From Pseudochrobactrum asaccharolyticum (GTDB taxonomy: Bacteria; Pseudomonadota; Alphaproteobacteria; Rhizobiales; Rhizobiaceae), in assembly GCF_003314995.1 (NCBI RefSeq), contig NZ_QNRH01000008.1, forward strand, positions 1 to 64,000: a stretch of 64,000 nt of DNA, written 5' to 3'. Below the pieces are notes generated by a model that made no database searches, had not been told where the DNA came from, and saw nothing but the letters and a program-made list of their open reading frames with translations. The position numbers and the translations under genes are program-made. Each line of letters begins with the position of its first letter. Positions within the stretch are counted from its first letter, which is position 1. This document shows positions 6,545-13,115 of this stretch, piece by piece.

Positions 6545-7276
6545 TTAGAACTTGTAGTTCAGCCCTACACGAACTGTGTGGAAAGGTGTCTTGGCTGCTA
6601 CATTTATACGGGTGAAATCGTCACCAAGTGTAAATTTGGATTTACCTAAGTCTGTGTAGAGGTACTCGCTCTTCATTGTCCAATTATTGGTAAATGCATA
6701 TTCTGCACCGGCACCTACAGTATAGCCCACACGTGTCTCAGAGTTGGAGATATCTGCACCGCCGCCAAATGCATTGATGCCTGCATATGTCTTTACCTTG
6801 CCGTAAGCAACACCACCGGTTGCATAGACCATGAAGCGATCAACTGGCGTGTAACCAAGGCGGACACGTGTCGTACCGAACCAATTGATTTTTGAACCAG
6901 CTTCGATACCGCCAACGCCATTGATGTTTGCTGAAATCTCGCCCTTAAGGTTGGCTACCTGGATGTCAGTTTCAATACCAACAATAGTTTTGTCAAATTG
7001 CCAGTTATAACCAGCCTGGATACCACCAACAAAGCCGCTTGAATTCAGGTTCAAAGAACCTGAGCCAACATTTGTCCAGCCATTGTTGTTAACTTCCAAG
7101 TCAATCGGGTGCTTGAACTTACCGCCAGCATAGCCAGCATTCACACCGATGTATCCACCAGTCCATGAAAAGATGTCAACAACAACTGGTGCCGGCTCCG
7201 TATACACAACCGCATCAGCTGCATAGGCTGAACTTGCGGCGAAAAAAACGGCGGAAGCTAATAAAATCTGTTTCAT
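6545..7276 (-). CDS. omp31: Omp31/Omp25-family outer membrane porin in the prophage
   Basis: A 243-aa outer membrane beta-barrel. It has a signal peptide (MKQILLASAVFFAASSAYA, cleaved before ADAVV), then the family signature FSWTGGYIGVNAGYAGGKF, internal strands such as GGIQAGYNWQFD and GVAYGKVKTYAG, and the typical ending KSEYLYTDLGKS and HTVRVGLNYKF with a terminal Phe for barrel assembly. It is close in layout to Brucella Omp31. An AGGGGA ribosome site precedes the ATG. It lies between the repressor and the rightward early promoter, with its own promoter region and terminator, so it looks like lysogenic-conversion cargo that could alter the cell surface. Confidence 0.9.
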   Translation of the reverse strand: MKQILLASAVFFAASSAYAADAVVYTEPAPVVVDIFSWTGGYIGVNAGYAGGKFKHPIDLEVNNNGWTNVGSGSLNLNSSGFVGGIQAGYNWQFDKTIVGIETDIQVANLKGEISANINGVGGIEAGSKINWFGTTRVRLGYTPVDRFMVYATGGVAYGKVKTYAGINAFGGGADISNSETRVGYTVGAGAEYAFTNNWTMKSEYLYTDLGKSKFTLGDDFTRINVAAKTPFHTVRVGLNYKF

Positions 7277-7761
7277 ATTTAATCCCCTGTTTGTTTAGGT
7301 GGGGTCAAAATATGACTAAAACCCATCAAGCAATATAGCAAAAATACAACACAGAACCAAAATGAGGTGCGATGTAATTTATATAAATCGCATATATATT
7401 TACAATCAGCATCTTATCTGTAAACTCTTATAAATATACTAAGATAATTAAATTTAATTATACATTATTATTGCCCCTTGCCATCATAAAGGGCAGTTTT
7501 CCAGCGCACAAATAGAAGCCTCAGGCGGCACTCAGCCTTCTTCTGTTTTGAGAATCGAGCAGATTTTTAACACATGGCGAAGGATGCACTAGATGTGGTG
7601 GTGATTGGAATTGGGGAGCACAAATAGGCGCATATGACAATTATACCGAAAAATAAACGGCGAATTCGTTAGTCACATTTTCATTGCATTTAACTCTTAT
7701 AGTAACTAAAGCAGCCAACAGAGAATGAGATAAAAATACCAATCTTCGTAAATTTGTTAAT
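7277..7761. other. AT-rich intergenic region without a gene
   Basis: About 480 bp between the divergent porin and small membrane protein genes. It holds the porin promoter region and only very short frames (for example a 17-codon frame near 7574). I see no convincing gene, RNA or repeat. The low GC compared with the flanks fits transferred DNA. Confidence 0.5.
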
Positions 7762-7791
7762 TTGACTCTTATAAATGGTAGTGATTAGAGT
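7762..7791 (+). promoter_or_regulatory. Promoter of the DUF2335 gene pair
   Basis: -35 TTGACT (7762-7767), 18-bp spacer, -10 TAGAGT (7786-7791). The -10 ends six bases before the ATG at 7798 and there is no good ribosome site, the same geometry as at the repressor, Cro-like and RelA-like genes. Confidence 0.45.
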
Positions 7792-7797
7792 GTAGCC

Positions 7798-8046
7798 ATG
7801 AAAAAGATTGCGAAAAAAGACATTTACAATACGAAAATCCAACCAAGACAAGGCCGTCTTGGGTTGGTTGGTAGTGTTGTGACTGGATTTGCAGCGCTTT
7901 TAGCTATTTCCGGCTCCAGCAACATTACTAATTTCACTAAAGGCATGTCGGCCACAAACTCCCTCAGGGGGGACTTTGTACGCCTTGGTGGGGATATGAG
8001 ATCAGCGATTGCAAAAGAACGTAAACGGTCAAAAACCAATAGCTAA
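7798..8046 (+). CDS. Small membrane protein next to DUF2335 (82 aa)
   Basis: A basic N-terminus (MKKIAKKDIYNTKIQPRQGR) is followed by one hydrophobic segment (LGLVGSVVTGFAALLAIS, about residues 22-39) and a basic tail (AKERKRSKTNS). No family recognised. Its end overlaps the next gene by 38 bp, so the two are probably made together. Prophage cargo of unknown function. Confidence 0.6.
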   Translation: MKKIAKKDIYNTKIQPRQGRLGLVGSVVTGFAALLAISGSSNITNFTKGMSATNSLRGDFVRLGGDMRSAIAKERKRSKTNS

Positions 8047-8431
8047 ATCTGACAAAACACCAACGCACAATGGCGAGCCAAACGGAACGCTAGTCAGCAT
8101 TGAGCAGACTTCATCGTGGTCCGGTCCATTACCTTCCCCAGTTCACTTAGAACAGTACAGCGCGATCGTTGAAAACGGAGCTGAGCGTATTTTCAAGGCA
8201 TGGGAAGAAGAGTCAAAGCATCGTCGCGACTTAGAGAAGAAAGAGCTAACTTGGGTGATTTTTGAAACCATCCTTGGAAAGGTTTTTGCACTCTTATTTG
8301 TAATTATGGCACTATCGTTAGCCGCATACTCCATTTACTCAGGGCAGAGCTGGGTTGGCGCAGTCCTAGGAACTGGAGTGCTCGCATCTGTCGTAACAGC
8401 GTTTGTCGCAGTCAACCGAAAGCAAAAATAA
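8009..8431 (+). CDS. DUF2335 membrane protein
   Basis: A 140-aa protein of the DUF2335 family. The conserved part begins SGPLPSPVHLEQYSAIVENG with AERIFKAWEEESKHRRDLEKK, an amphipathic helix, followed by two hydrophobic segments (VFALLFVIMALSLAAYSIY and WVGAVLGTGVLASVVTAFVAV) and a short basic tail. The longest frame starts at TTG 8009 with no clear ribosome site; translation may be coupled to the overlapping upstream gene. DUF2335 proteins are common in prophages and islands and have no established function. Confidence 0.75.
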   Translation: MQKNVNGQKPIAKSDKTPTHNGEPNGTLVSIEQTSSWSGPLPSPVHLEQYSAIVENGAERIFKAWEEESKHRRDLEKKELTWVIFETILGKVFALLFVIMALSLAAYSIYSGQSWVGAVLGTGVLASVVTAFVAVNRKQK

Positions 8432-8435
8432 CATA

Positions 8436-8460
8436 GCGCCGGTCACTCCGGCGCTTTTCT
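8436..8460 (+). terminator. Terminator after the DUF2335 gene
   Basis: Stem GCGCCGG / CCGGCGC (8436-8442, 8448-8454) with loop TCACT and a following T-rich tract. Confidence 0.9.
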
Positions 8461-8670
8461 TTTGTGCACACTTTGCAGATATTTGCAAAATGCCAAAGCT
8501 CTCAAATTACCATCTCCTTTGATCGCAAACTCGTGATTATTTCTGGACTCTTAAAATCAACTGAATTAGATTGGGATTAGGTTACGCACTCTCTAACCTT
8601 AGCATTCAGAGGGGGCTCTGTAAGGTGAATTGATTGAGCTGCGCAACCTGCAAAGCCTACCCCACAAAGC

Positions 8671-8697
8671 AAAGCCTCGGGTAATACCGAGGCTTTT
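8671..8697. terminator. Terminator near the end of the PNPOx-fold gene
   Basis: 10-bp stem AAAGCCTCGG / CCGAGGCTTT at 8671-8680 and 8687-8696. It touches the 3' end of the minus-strand gene at 8699. T-runs are short on both sides. Confidence 0.6.
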
Positions 8698-8698
8698 G

Positions 8699-9151
8699 CT
8701 ATTCATGATTTACAGTTGCATGTCCTGTTGCCTGCAAAATTGACACCCTAAAATAAACAGGAACCAGCGGCCGCTCTTTCCCACGTAGAACAGTTCGAGT
8801 ATAAGCAGGCTCCCACCACTCAGGAGTGCGGGATAATAGCCTGTGTGCGAACATATGAAGACTATCCCCATCCATAGATTTTAGGATGCCTTCAAATTTC
8901 CCCGCGACTACTAAACTCTTCCAATCGTTGACCGCTTTTATTTCAGTAAAGCTTACGCAGACATTATCGTTTATCTGCATGATATCTAACTTTCGGCCTA
9001 CCGTGGTCAAAGCATAAAGATATCCGCCATTATGGACAAACCTGAGAGGAACCACATATGGGAAATTCGATAGAGCGCATGCAAGATAACCAATATTAAC
9101 GGTATCCAGCATTGCTGAAATCTCAGCCTCATTCATGTCTCTGATTTTCAT
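8699..9151 (-). CDS. PNPOx-fold (pyridoxamine oxidase-like) flavin protein
   Basis: A 150-aa split-barrel protein of the pyridoxamine 5'-phosphate oxidase-like / NimA-type family. Visible features are LDTVNIGYLACALSNFPYVV, then PLRFVHNGGYLYALTTVGRK and VCVSFTEIKAVNDWKSLVVA, the usual order for FMN-binding members. It has a strong AGGAGG ribosome site. It lies in the immunity interval of the prophage next to the RelA-like gene, but faces the same way with its own leader. A role in redox or nitro-compound reduction, or in binding another nucleotide cofactor, is possible; no substrate can be read from the sequence. Confidence 0.8.
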   Translation of the reverse strand: MKIRDMNEAEISAMLDTVNIGYLACALSNFPYVVPLRFVHNGGYLYALTTVGRKLDIMQINDNVCVSFTEIKAVNDWKSLVVAGKFEGILKSMDGDSLHMFAHRLLSRTPEWWEPAYTRTVLRGKERPLVPVYFRVSILQATGHATVNHE

Positions 9152-9221
9152 GTCGTGCCTCCTTCTCTGCTTAATGAGCGATTATAGCACGGATAGACTG
9201 CTCCCTAGATCACGTTTTCCC

Positions 9222-9244
9222 AGCCCGCCTCGTGCGGGCTTTTT
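9222..9244. terminator. Hairpin between two leftward genes
   Basis: Stem AGCCCGC / GCGGGCT (9222-9228, 9234-9240). The T-run is on the plus strand (9241-9244), although both flanking genes are on the minus strand. It may still end the RelA-like transcript or protect against plus-strand read-through. Confidence 0.6.
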
Positions 9245-9260
9245 GCTGCCTTGCGCTTCA

Positions 9261-10472
9261 TTATCTATTGAAATACTTCAGCCACGACAAATCAAATGAG
9301 CGCTTAGCATTCTGCCCTGACTGCACATTTGCAAATACAATATCTTTCAGTCGATCAGTAAACATCTGAACATCAAGAAAATAATTCGGATATGCTTCGC
9401 GAAGATTTTCTGCCTTATCAACCTCAACCAACACAGAGTTAACTCCTGAATGCCTTCTTTCTTCCCCTGAGTACGCATCAGCAGCGCTGCCAACCCTACT
9501 ATAGCCGCGCACACGAATATCTTTATTCACGCTATCGTACTGTATAAGGAAGTAATTAGAGTGCTTCCCGACATAACTCTCTGTGTACTTAACCGCTTGA
9601 TTTAGCGTCTCTAGAAACTTAACAGCATCAAGCTCCTTGCTGAGCGCAATCAACTCGGCCCGCCTCAGTCTCGCTTCCACTGGAGTGTCAGGAACTATCG
9701 GGCAATCTTCTTCATCTGCGAACTCTGATGACATTAGAGCAAATAAACGGAGCCACCTTGGGCACCCTTCCCCAGATTTTAGCTCTTCTTTCCGTACCAT
9801 CCCAACCGCTTCTATTGCTGTTGACCATGCATGCTGCAGTTTGGTTCTGATCTGAATTTCAACCCTGCGTTTATCGTACTGCACTTCATGCGGCTTGGCT
9901 TGAAACTCAATAATCAAGTGATGTCCGCGATAACCAGATGTCTTAGGGGCTTCGACATAATCCTTGCTCCATTGGACGCTATGAGCAGTACCCCCGTTAT
10001 AATACATAGCAACGAGTGTCTTCATCTCATCAAGCGTGGACATAATAGCCCTGCACCCGCAAAGGTCTTGCATTTGATGCAACTTAGTCGTTGACCCTGA
10101 CAACTTTCGACGAATTGATTTCATGCGCTTCATCCGAGCGGATGTTATTCCGACTTTCTTGTCTTTCCGGATATTTCCCATCAACTCGTGGCGTACACGA
10201 TGCATAGGGTAAGCATGAGAATCCCGCCAGTTGTATGCGATCTTGAAAACACGAATAACCTCCTCCAACTCATCCGCATCATACGGGATATCTTGAGCTA
10301 GCATCTTGCCAGCCCTTTTTAGATCGCCCGTACTGAATTCATAAATCGGATAATTCGCCACAACTTCGCCCCGCTCTTTCGAATCTTTGAAAGAGTTAAT
10401 CAGGGATTTTACGAAGTGGGGAGTCCGGAAGAAGCTATCCGAAAATAATGAAAACTTACGCTCTCTTTTCAT
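9261..10472 (-). CDS. RelA/SpoT-domain alarmone synthetase homologue, synthetase only
   Basis: A 403-aa protein with a RelA/SpoT nucleotidyltransferase domain at about residues 95-225. Visible catalytic motifs are RMKSIRRKL, DLCGCR (Asp136 to Arg141), GYRGHH with the substrate-stacking Tyr181, and EIQIRT with Glu205 followed by HAW (214-216). There is no HD hydrolase motif and no TGS/ACT region, so it is a synthetase-only protein with an N-terminal extension and a roughly 170-residue C-terminal part that I do not recognise. It may make (p)ppGpp or ppApp, or pyrophosphorylate tRNA as toxic small synthetases do. No antitoxin gene is adjacent. It sits where lambda carries rex genes, between the two early promoters, which suggests superinfection exclusion. 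Confidence 0.85.
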   Translation of the reverse strand: MKRERKFSLFSDSFFRTPHFVKSLINSFKDSKERGEVVANYPIYEFSTGDLKRAGKMLAQDIPYDADELEEVIRVFKIAYNWRDSHAYPMHRVRHELMGNIRKDKKVGITSARMKRMKSIRRKLSGSTTKLHQMQDLCGCRAIMSTLDEMKTLVAMYYNGGTAHSVQWSKDYVEAPKTSGYRGHHLIIEFQAKPHEVQYDKRRVEIQIRTKLQHAWSTAIEAVGMVRKEELKSGEGCPRWLRLFALMSSEFADEEDCPIVPDTPVEARLRRAELIALSKELDAVKFLETLNQAVKYTESYVGKHSNYFLIQYDSVNKDIRVRGYSRVGSAADAYSGEERRHSGVNSVLVEVDKAENLREAYPNYFLDVQMFTDRLKDIVFANVQSGQNAKRSFDLSWLKYFNR

Positions 10473-10478
10473 GCCCTG

Positions 10479-10507
10479 ATTCTAGCATGGCTGGAGCGTG
10501 GCTGCAA
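10479..10507 (-). promoter_or_regulatory. Promoter of the RelA-like gene
   Basis: Minus strand -35 TTGCAG (10502-10507), 17-bp spacer, -10 TAGAAT (10479-10484), ending six bases before the ATG at 10472. The operator at 10512-10528 is only 4 bp upstream of the -35, where a bound repressor could contact polymerase and activate, as lambda CI does at its own promoter. Confidence 0.5.
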
Positions 10508-10511
10508 ATAA

Positions 10512-10528
10512 ATTACCATATTGGCAAT
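10512..10528. promoter_or_regulatory. Repressor operator, upstream copy
   Basis: ATTACCATATTGGCAAT, one mismatch between its halves. Its centre is 34 bp from that of the next operator, about three helical turns, so cooperative binding is plausible. Confidence 0.6.
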
Positions 10529-10535
10529 TCAAACA

Positions 10536-10564
10536 TTGACGCCTCATTACCAATTTGGTAATTA
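10536..10564 (+). promoter_or_regulatory. Rightward early promoter (pR-like)
   Basis: -35 TTGACG (10536-10541), 17-bp spacer, -10 TAATTA (10559-10564). It drives the recombination and integration operon. The perfect operator palindrome lies in the spacer and covers part of the -10, matching the arrangement of the leftward promoter. Confidence 0.6.
10546..10562. promoter_or_regulatory. Repressor operator, perfect 17-bp palindrome
   Basis: ATTACCAATTTGGTAAT is a perfect palindrome around a central T and matches 16 of 17 bases of the site at 5705-5721. Confidence 0.8.
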
Positions 10565-10622
10565 TATATCCATCAACAGCGCGAAGAAGCAACCGCCGAT
10601 CCGCTAACCGATGGAGAGAAAC

Positions 10623-10958
10623 ATGCCCGCAGCATTGCATACCACCCACACAGATTTGACCGGCGCAGAGGCAGTAAATGCCAAGCCAGCCGCAAAGCCT
10701 GCAAAACGCGGTCGTGACTACTCCAAGCAGTCAAAAGCTATGAAAATGGCATGGGCAAGCTACCGCAAATGGGAAGCGGACTGGATCAAGGATTTCAACG
10801 AACCGGTTGGCCGCTTTGTCCGCGCTCAGTTCAATATGTATCTGCGCAATGCCTACCAGACCATGCGCATTGCAGCGATGGGAACCGTCACCATCACCCG
10901 CGAAGAAGCTCAATTCATCGGCTCCGACTGCCTGATGAAAATGCAGGAGGCAGCGTAA
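10623..10958 (+). CDS. Hypothetical prophage protein, first gene of rightward operon
   Basis: A 111-aa protein. The ATG at 10623 is preferred over 10611 because GGAG lies 6-9 nt before it. The N-terminal third is Ala/Lys-rich and disordered (AKPAAKPAKRGRDYSKQ); the rest is helical with Trp and Arg (MAWASYRKWEADWIKDF, NMYLRNAYQTMRIAAMG). No family recognised. As the first product of the early rightward transcript it might be an antiterminator or host-takeover factor; this is only a positional guess. Confidence 0.65.
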   Translation: MPAALHTTHTDLTGAEAVNAKPAAKPAKRGRDYSKQSKAMKMAWASYRKWEADWIKDFNEPVGRFVRAQFNMYLRNAYQTMRIAAMGTVTITREEAQFIGSDCLMKMQEAA

Positions 10959-11314
10959 TGATTAATCTTTCCAGCATCAGACAGGCATTTAACGACCTGT
11001 ATCGGGCAGTCGAAGCCGAAGGCGGGCAAGCACAAGATAACGACACTTACGGAATAGGAAAGAATGACGGCTTAGACCTCGCCCTAGTCAAACTTGAAGC
11101 AGCGGGATTTGACCGTGGCGAAAGCCTATTCGACCAAATTGTAGCGGCGGCTCAAGTGGCAATCAAAGACGATCTGATCGACGCCCATATTGAGATTGAG
11201 CGCCTGAAAATTGAACGCAGCAGCCTGCAAACAGCACTGGACAAGGCGCACGGGCTTATCGCCACTCAGCGCAAGCCTGCCTATGTCGCGCCAAAACTGC
11301 GGGTGGTCAACTGA
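10958..11314 (+). CDS. Hypothetical coiled-coil prophage protein (118 aa)
   Basis: The start ATG overlaps the previous stop (TAATG). The N-terminal half is mixed (SIRQAFNDLYRAVEAEGG), while residues about 65-105 form a coiled coil (DLIDAHIEIERLKIERSSLQ). The frame is also open upstream to 10751, but that part is antiparallel in use with the previous gene and is rejected. No family recognised. Confidence 0.6.
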   Translation: MINLSSIRQAFNDLYRAVEAEGGQAQDNDTYGIGKNDGLDLALVKLEAAGFDRGESLFDQIVAAAQVAIKDDLIDAHIEIERLKIERSSLQTALDKAHGLIATQRKPAYVAPKLRVVN

Positions 11315-11394
11315 TGTCTCAAGACCTTTGCGCCCTCGCCTCAATGTCAATCTTTGTGGCTGTTTTCCTCACTTATATCGGAGCATTTTCATGA
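11314..11394 (+). CDS. Predicted 26-aa membrane peptide
   Basis: MSQDLCALASMSIFVAVFLT then YIGAFS. It starts inside a TGATG junction with the previous gene and stops inside an ATGA junction with erf. Nearly the whole peptide after residue 7 is hydrophobic, enough for one membrane span. Coupling at both ends makes translation likely. Function unknown. Confidence 0.5.
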   Translation: MSQDLCALASMSIFVAVFLTYIGAFS

Positions 11395-12167
11395 GCGCCG
11401 CACTTGAAATTCATACGCCTACAGAAACTCAACCTTATCGCGCAGATACCCCTATGATCTCTATGATTGAGCGTATCGCAATGGATCCCAATATCCCTTT
11501 GGATCGCCTTGAGAAAATGCTCGACATGAAAGAGCGTATGGAAGACCGCGCCCGTGAAGATGAAGAGCGTCAAGCGAAGAAGGCATATTTTGCCGCTATG
11601 TCAAAATGCCAGTCCGAATTGCCGGTCGTTATCAAGAACCGTGGCAACGACCATACTAAGTCGCGCTATGCTGATCTGGCGGCAATCGAAGAACAGGCAA
11701 TGCCAACCATTCATAAGCATGGTTTTGCCGTTTCATTTCAGCCAGACGGTTACAACAATAAGGGCGAACTTCGCATTATCTGGGAGATTTCCCACGCAGA
11801 AGGCCACTCACGCAATGGCGTAGGTGAAATCCCTGTTGATGGCGCAGGCGCTCAAGGCAAGGTCAATAAAACCGGAACTCAGGCGTTCGGTAGTACGGCC
11901 ACCTATGGCCGCCGGTATCTGCTTTGCATGTTGTTCAATATCAGCACCGGCGACGACACGGACGGCAATAATCAGCCAGTCAAACAGTACAGCACCATTT
12001 CACAAGATCAGGTGAAAACCCTCCTGCAGCTCATCGAAGAAACTGGCACTGACATTGAACAGTTTTGCAGGGTCGGAAAAATCAACTCTCTGCCAGAAAT
12101 GATCTCTGAAAACTACGACAGAGCGGTCAGCCTTCTTGAAGAACGTAAAAAGAGGATGGCGCAATGA
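11391..12167 (+). CDS. erf: ERF-family single-strand annealing protein
   Basis: A 258-aa recombinase of the Erf superfamily. Residues about 60-190 carry the core: KAYFAAMSKCQSELPVV, SRYADLAAIEEQAMPTIHKH, and the signature KTGTQAFGSTATYGRRYLLC with FNISTGDDTDGN. Erf forms rings on single-stranded DNA and anneals complementary strands, as lambda Bet does. The C-terminal part is a small helical domain. It overlaps the exonuclease gene by four bases, and the two form a recombination pair. Confidence 0.92.
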   Translation: MSAALEIHTPTETQPYRADTPMISMIERIAMDPNIPLDRLEKMLDMKERMEDRAREDEERQAKKAYFAAMSKCQSELPVVIKNRGNDHTKSRYADLAAIEEQAMPTIHKHGFAVSFQPDGYNNKGELRIIWEISHAEGHSRNGVGEIPVDGAGAQGKVNKTGTQAFGSTATYGRRYLLCMLFNISTGDDTDGNNQPVKQYSTISQDQVKTLLQLIEETGTDIEQFCRVGKINSLPEMISENYDRAVSLLEERKKRMAQ

Positions 12168-12787
12168 TGCAGGTTTACAACGATATCGAACAAGGCACAC
12201 CAGAATGGTTTGCTGCCCGCGCTGGCATCCCGACGGCATCGCGCTTCTCAACTGTCATGGCAAAAGGCGAAGGCAAAACTCGCGCTGAATACATGAGAAA
12301 GCTGGCAGGTGAGATTATCACCGGTGAGCTCGCAGAAGGCTTCACAACCCCGCACATGGAGCGCGGCAAGCTGATGGAAGATGAAGCGCGTGAGACTTAT
12401 GCCTTCATCAATAGCGTCGAGCCTTATCAAGTCGGCTTCATCCGTAGCGGCGATAAAGGCGCAAGCCCTGATAGTCTGATTGGAACCAATGGCGGTTTAG
12501 AAATTAAGACTGCCCTTCCTCACATCCAGATTGACCGGCTTGAGCGTGATCGACTGCCACCGGAGCATAAAGCACAAGTGCAAGGCAATCTTTGGGTATC
12601 GGAGCGTGAATGGTGGGATTTCGTGTCCTACTGGCCTCGCCTGCCAATGCTGATCACGCGCGTTTACCGCGATGAGCCGTACATCAAAACTATGTCCGGT
12701 GAGATTGACCGCTTCAACGATGAAAAAGCGGCACTGGTCGAGCGCATCCGCGCCTACGGACAAGAACCATCGAAGGAATCAGCGTAA
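12164..12787 (+). CDS. YqaJ / lambda-exonuclease-type recombinase nuclease
   Basis: A 207-aa PD-(D/E)XK nuclease. N-terminal QGTPEWFAARAGIPTASRF is the YqaJ signature. MERGKLMEDEARETY supplies the conserved Glu, ASPDSLIG the Asp, GGLEIKT the E-x-K, and VQGNLWVSEREWWDF the C-terminal motif. It resects double-stranded ends 5' to 3' to give the single strand used by Erf. Overlaps erf (ATGATG) and runs directly into the SSB-like gene (TAATG). Confidence 0.92.
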   Translation: MMQVYNDIEQGTPEWFAARAGIPTASRFSTVMAKGEGKTRAEYMRKLAGEIITGELAEGFTTPHMERGKLMEDEARETYAFINSVEPYQVGFIRSGDKGASPDSLIGTNGGLEIKTALPHIQIDRLERDRLPPEHKAQVQGNLWVSEREWWDFVSYWPRLPMLITRVYRDEPYIKTMSGEIDRFNDEKAALVERIRAYGQEPSKESA

Positions 12788-13107
12788 TGGCAAGTAAGAA
12801 AATTCGCGATCTACTGGTTAAAGTCGGCTCGTACACTGACCGCAATACTGGCCAAGAAAAATCACGCTGGAAGAATGTCGGAGCCCTCATGCAGAATGAG
12901 GAAAACGGCGAAGTCAGCTATTTCATTATGCTCGACAAGACCTTCAATCCTGCCGGCGTACCGGACAAAGATAATCGCGAAAGCATCCTAATAAGCGCAT
13001 TTGTGCCGCAGGATCGCAATGCATCGCAGCAAAGCGGCGGCACCCAGCGATCAAGCTATGACGAGCAGTCAGGTGGCTTCCACCCTGATGATGCCATTCC
13101 GTACTGA
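12787..13107 (+). CDS. SSB-like phage protein with acidic tip
   Basis: A 106-aa protein. The body (RDLLVKVGSYTDRNTGQEKS then RWKNVGALMQ and YFIMLDKTFNPAG) fits a small OB-fold. The tail is polar and Gln/Ser-rich and ends PDDAIPY, close to the DDIPF tip with which bacterial SSB recruits partner enzymes. Its place between the exonuclease and NinB supports a single-strand DNA binding role. Assigned from tail, length and context, not from a full family match. Confidence 0.65.
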   Translation: MASKKIRDLLVKVGSYTDRNTGQEKSRWKNVGALMQNEENGEVSYFIMLDKTFNPAGVPDKDNRESILISAFVPQDRNASQQSGGTQRSSYDEQSGGFHPDDAIPY

Positions 13108-13115
13108 GGTGTTTC

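Noticed and set aside
10751-10957. N-terminal extension of the 118-aa phage protein
   Set aside because: It would overlap almost the whole upstream gene in another frame; the TAATG junction at 10956-10960 marks the start.
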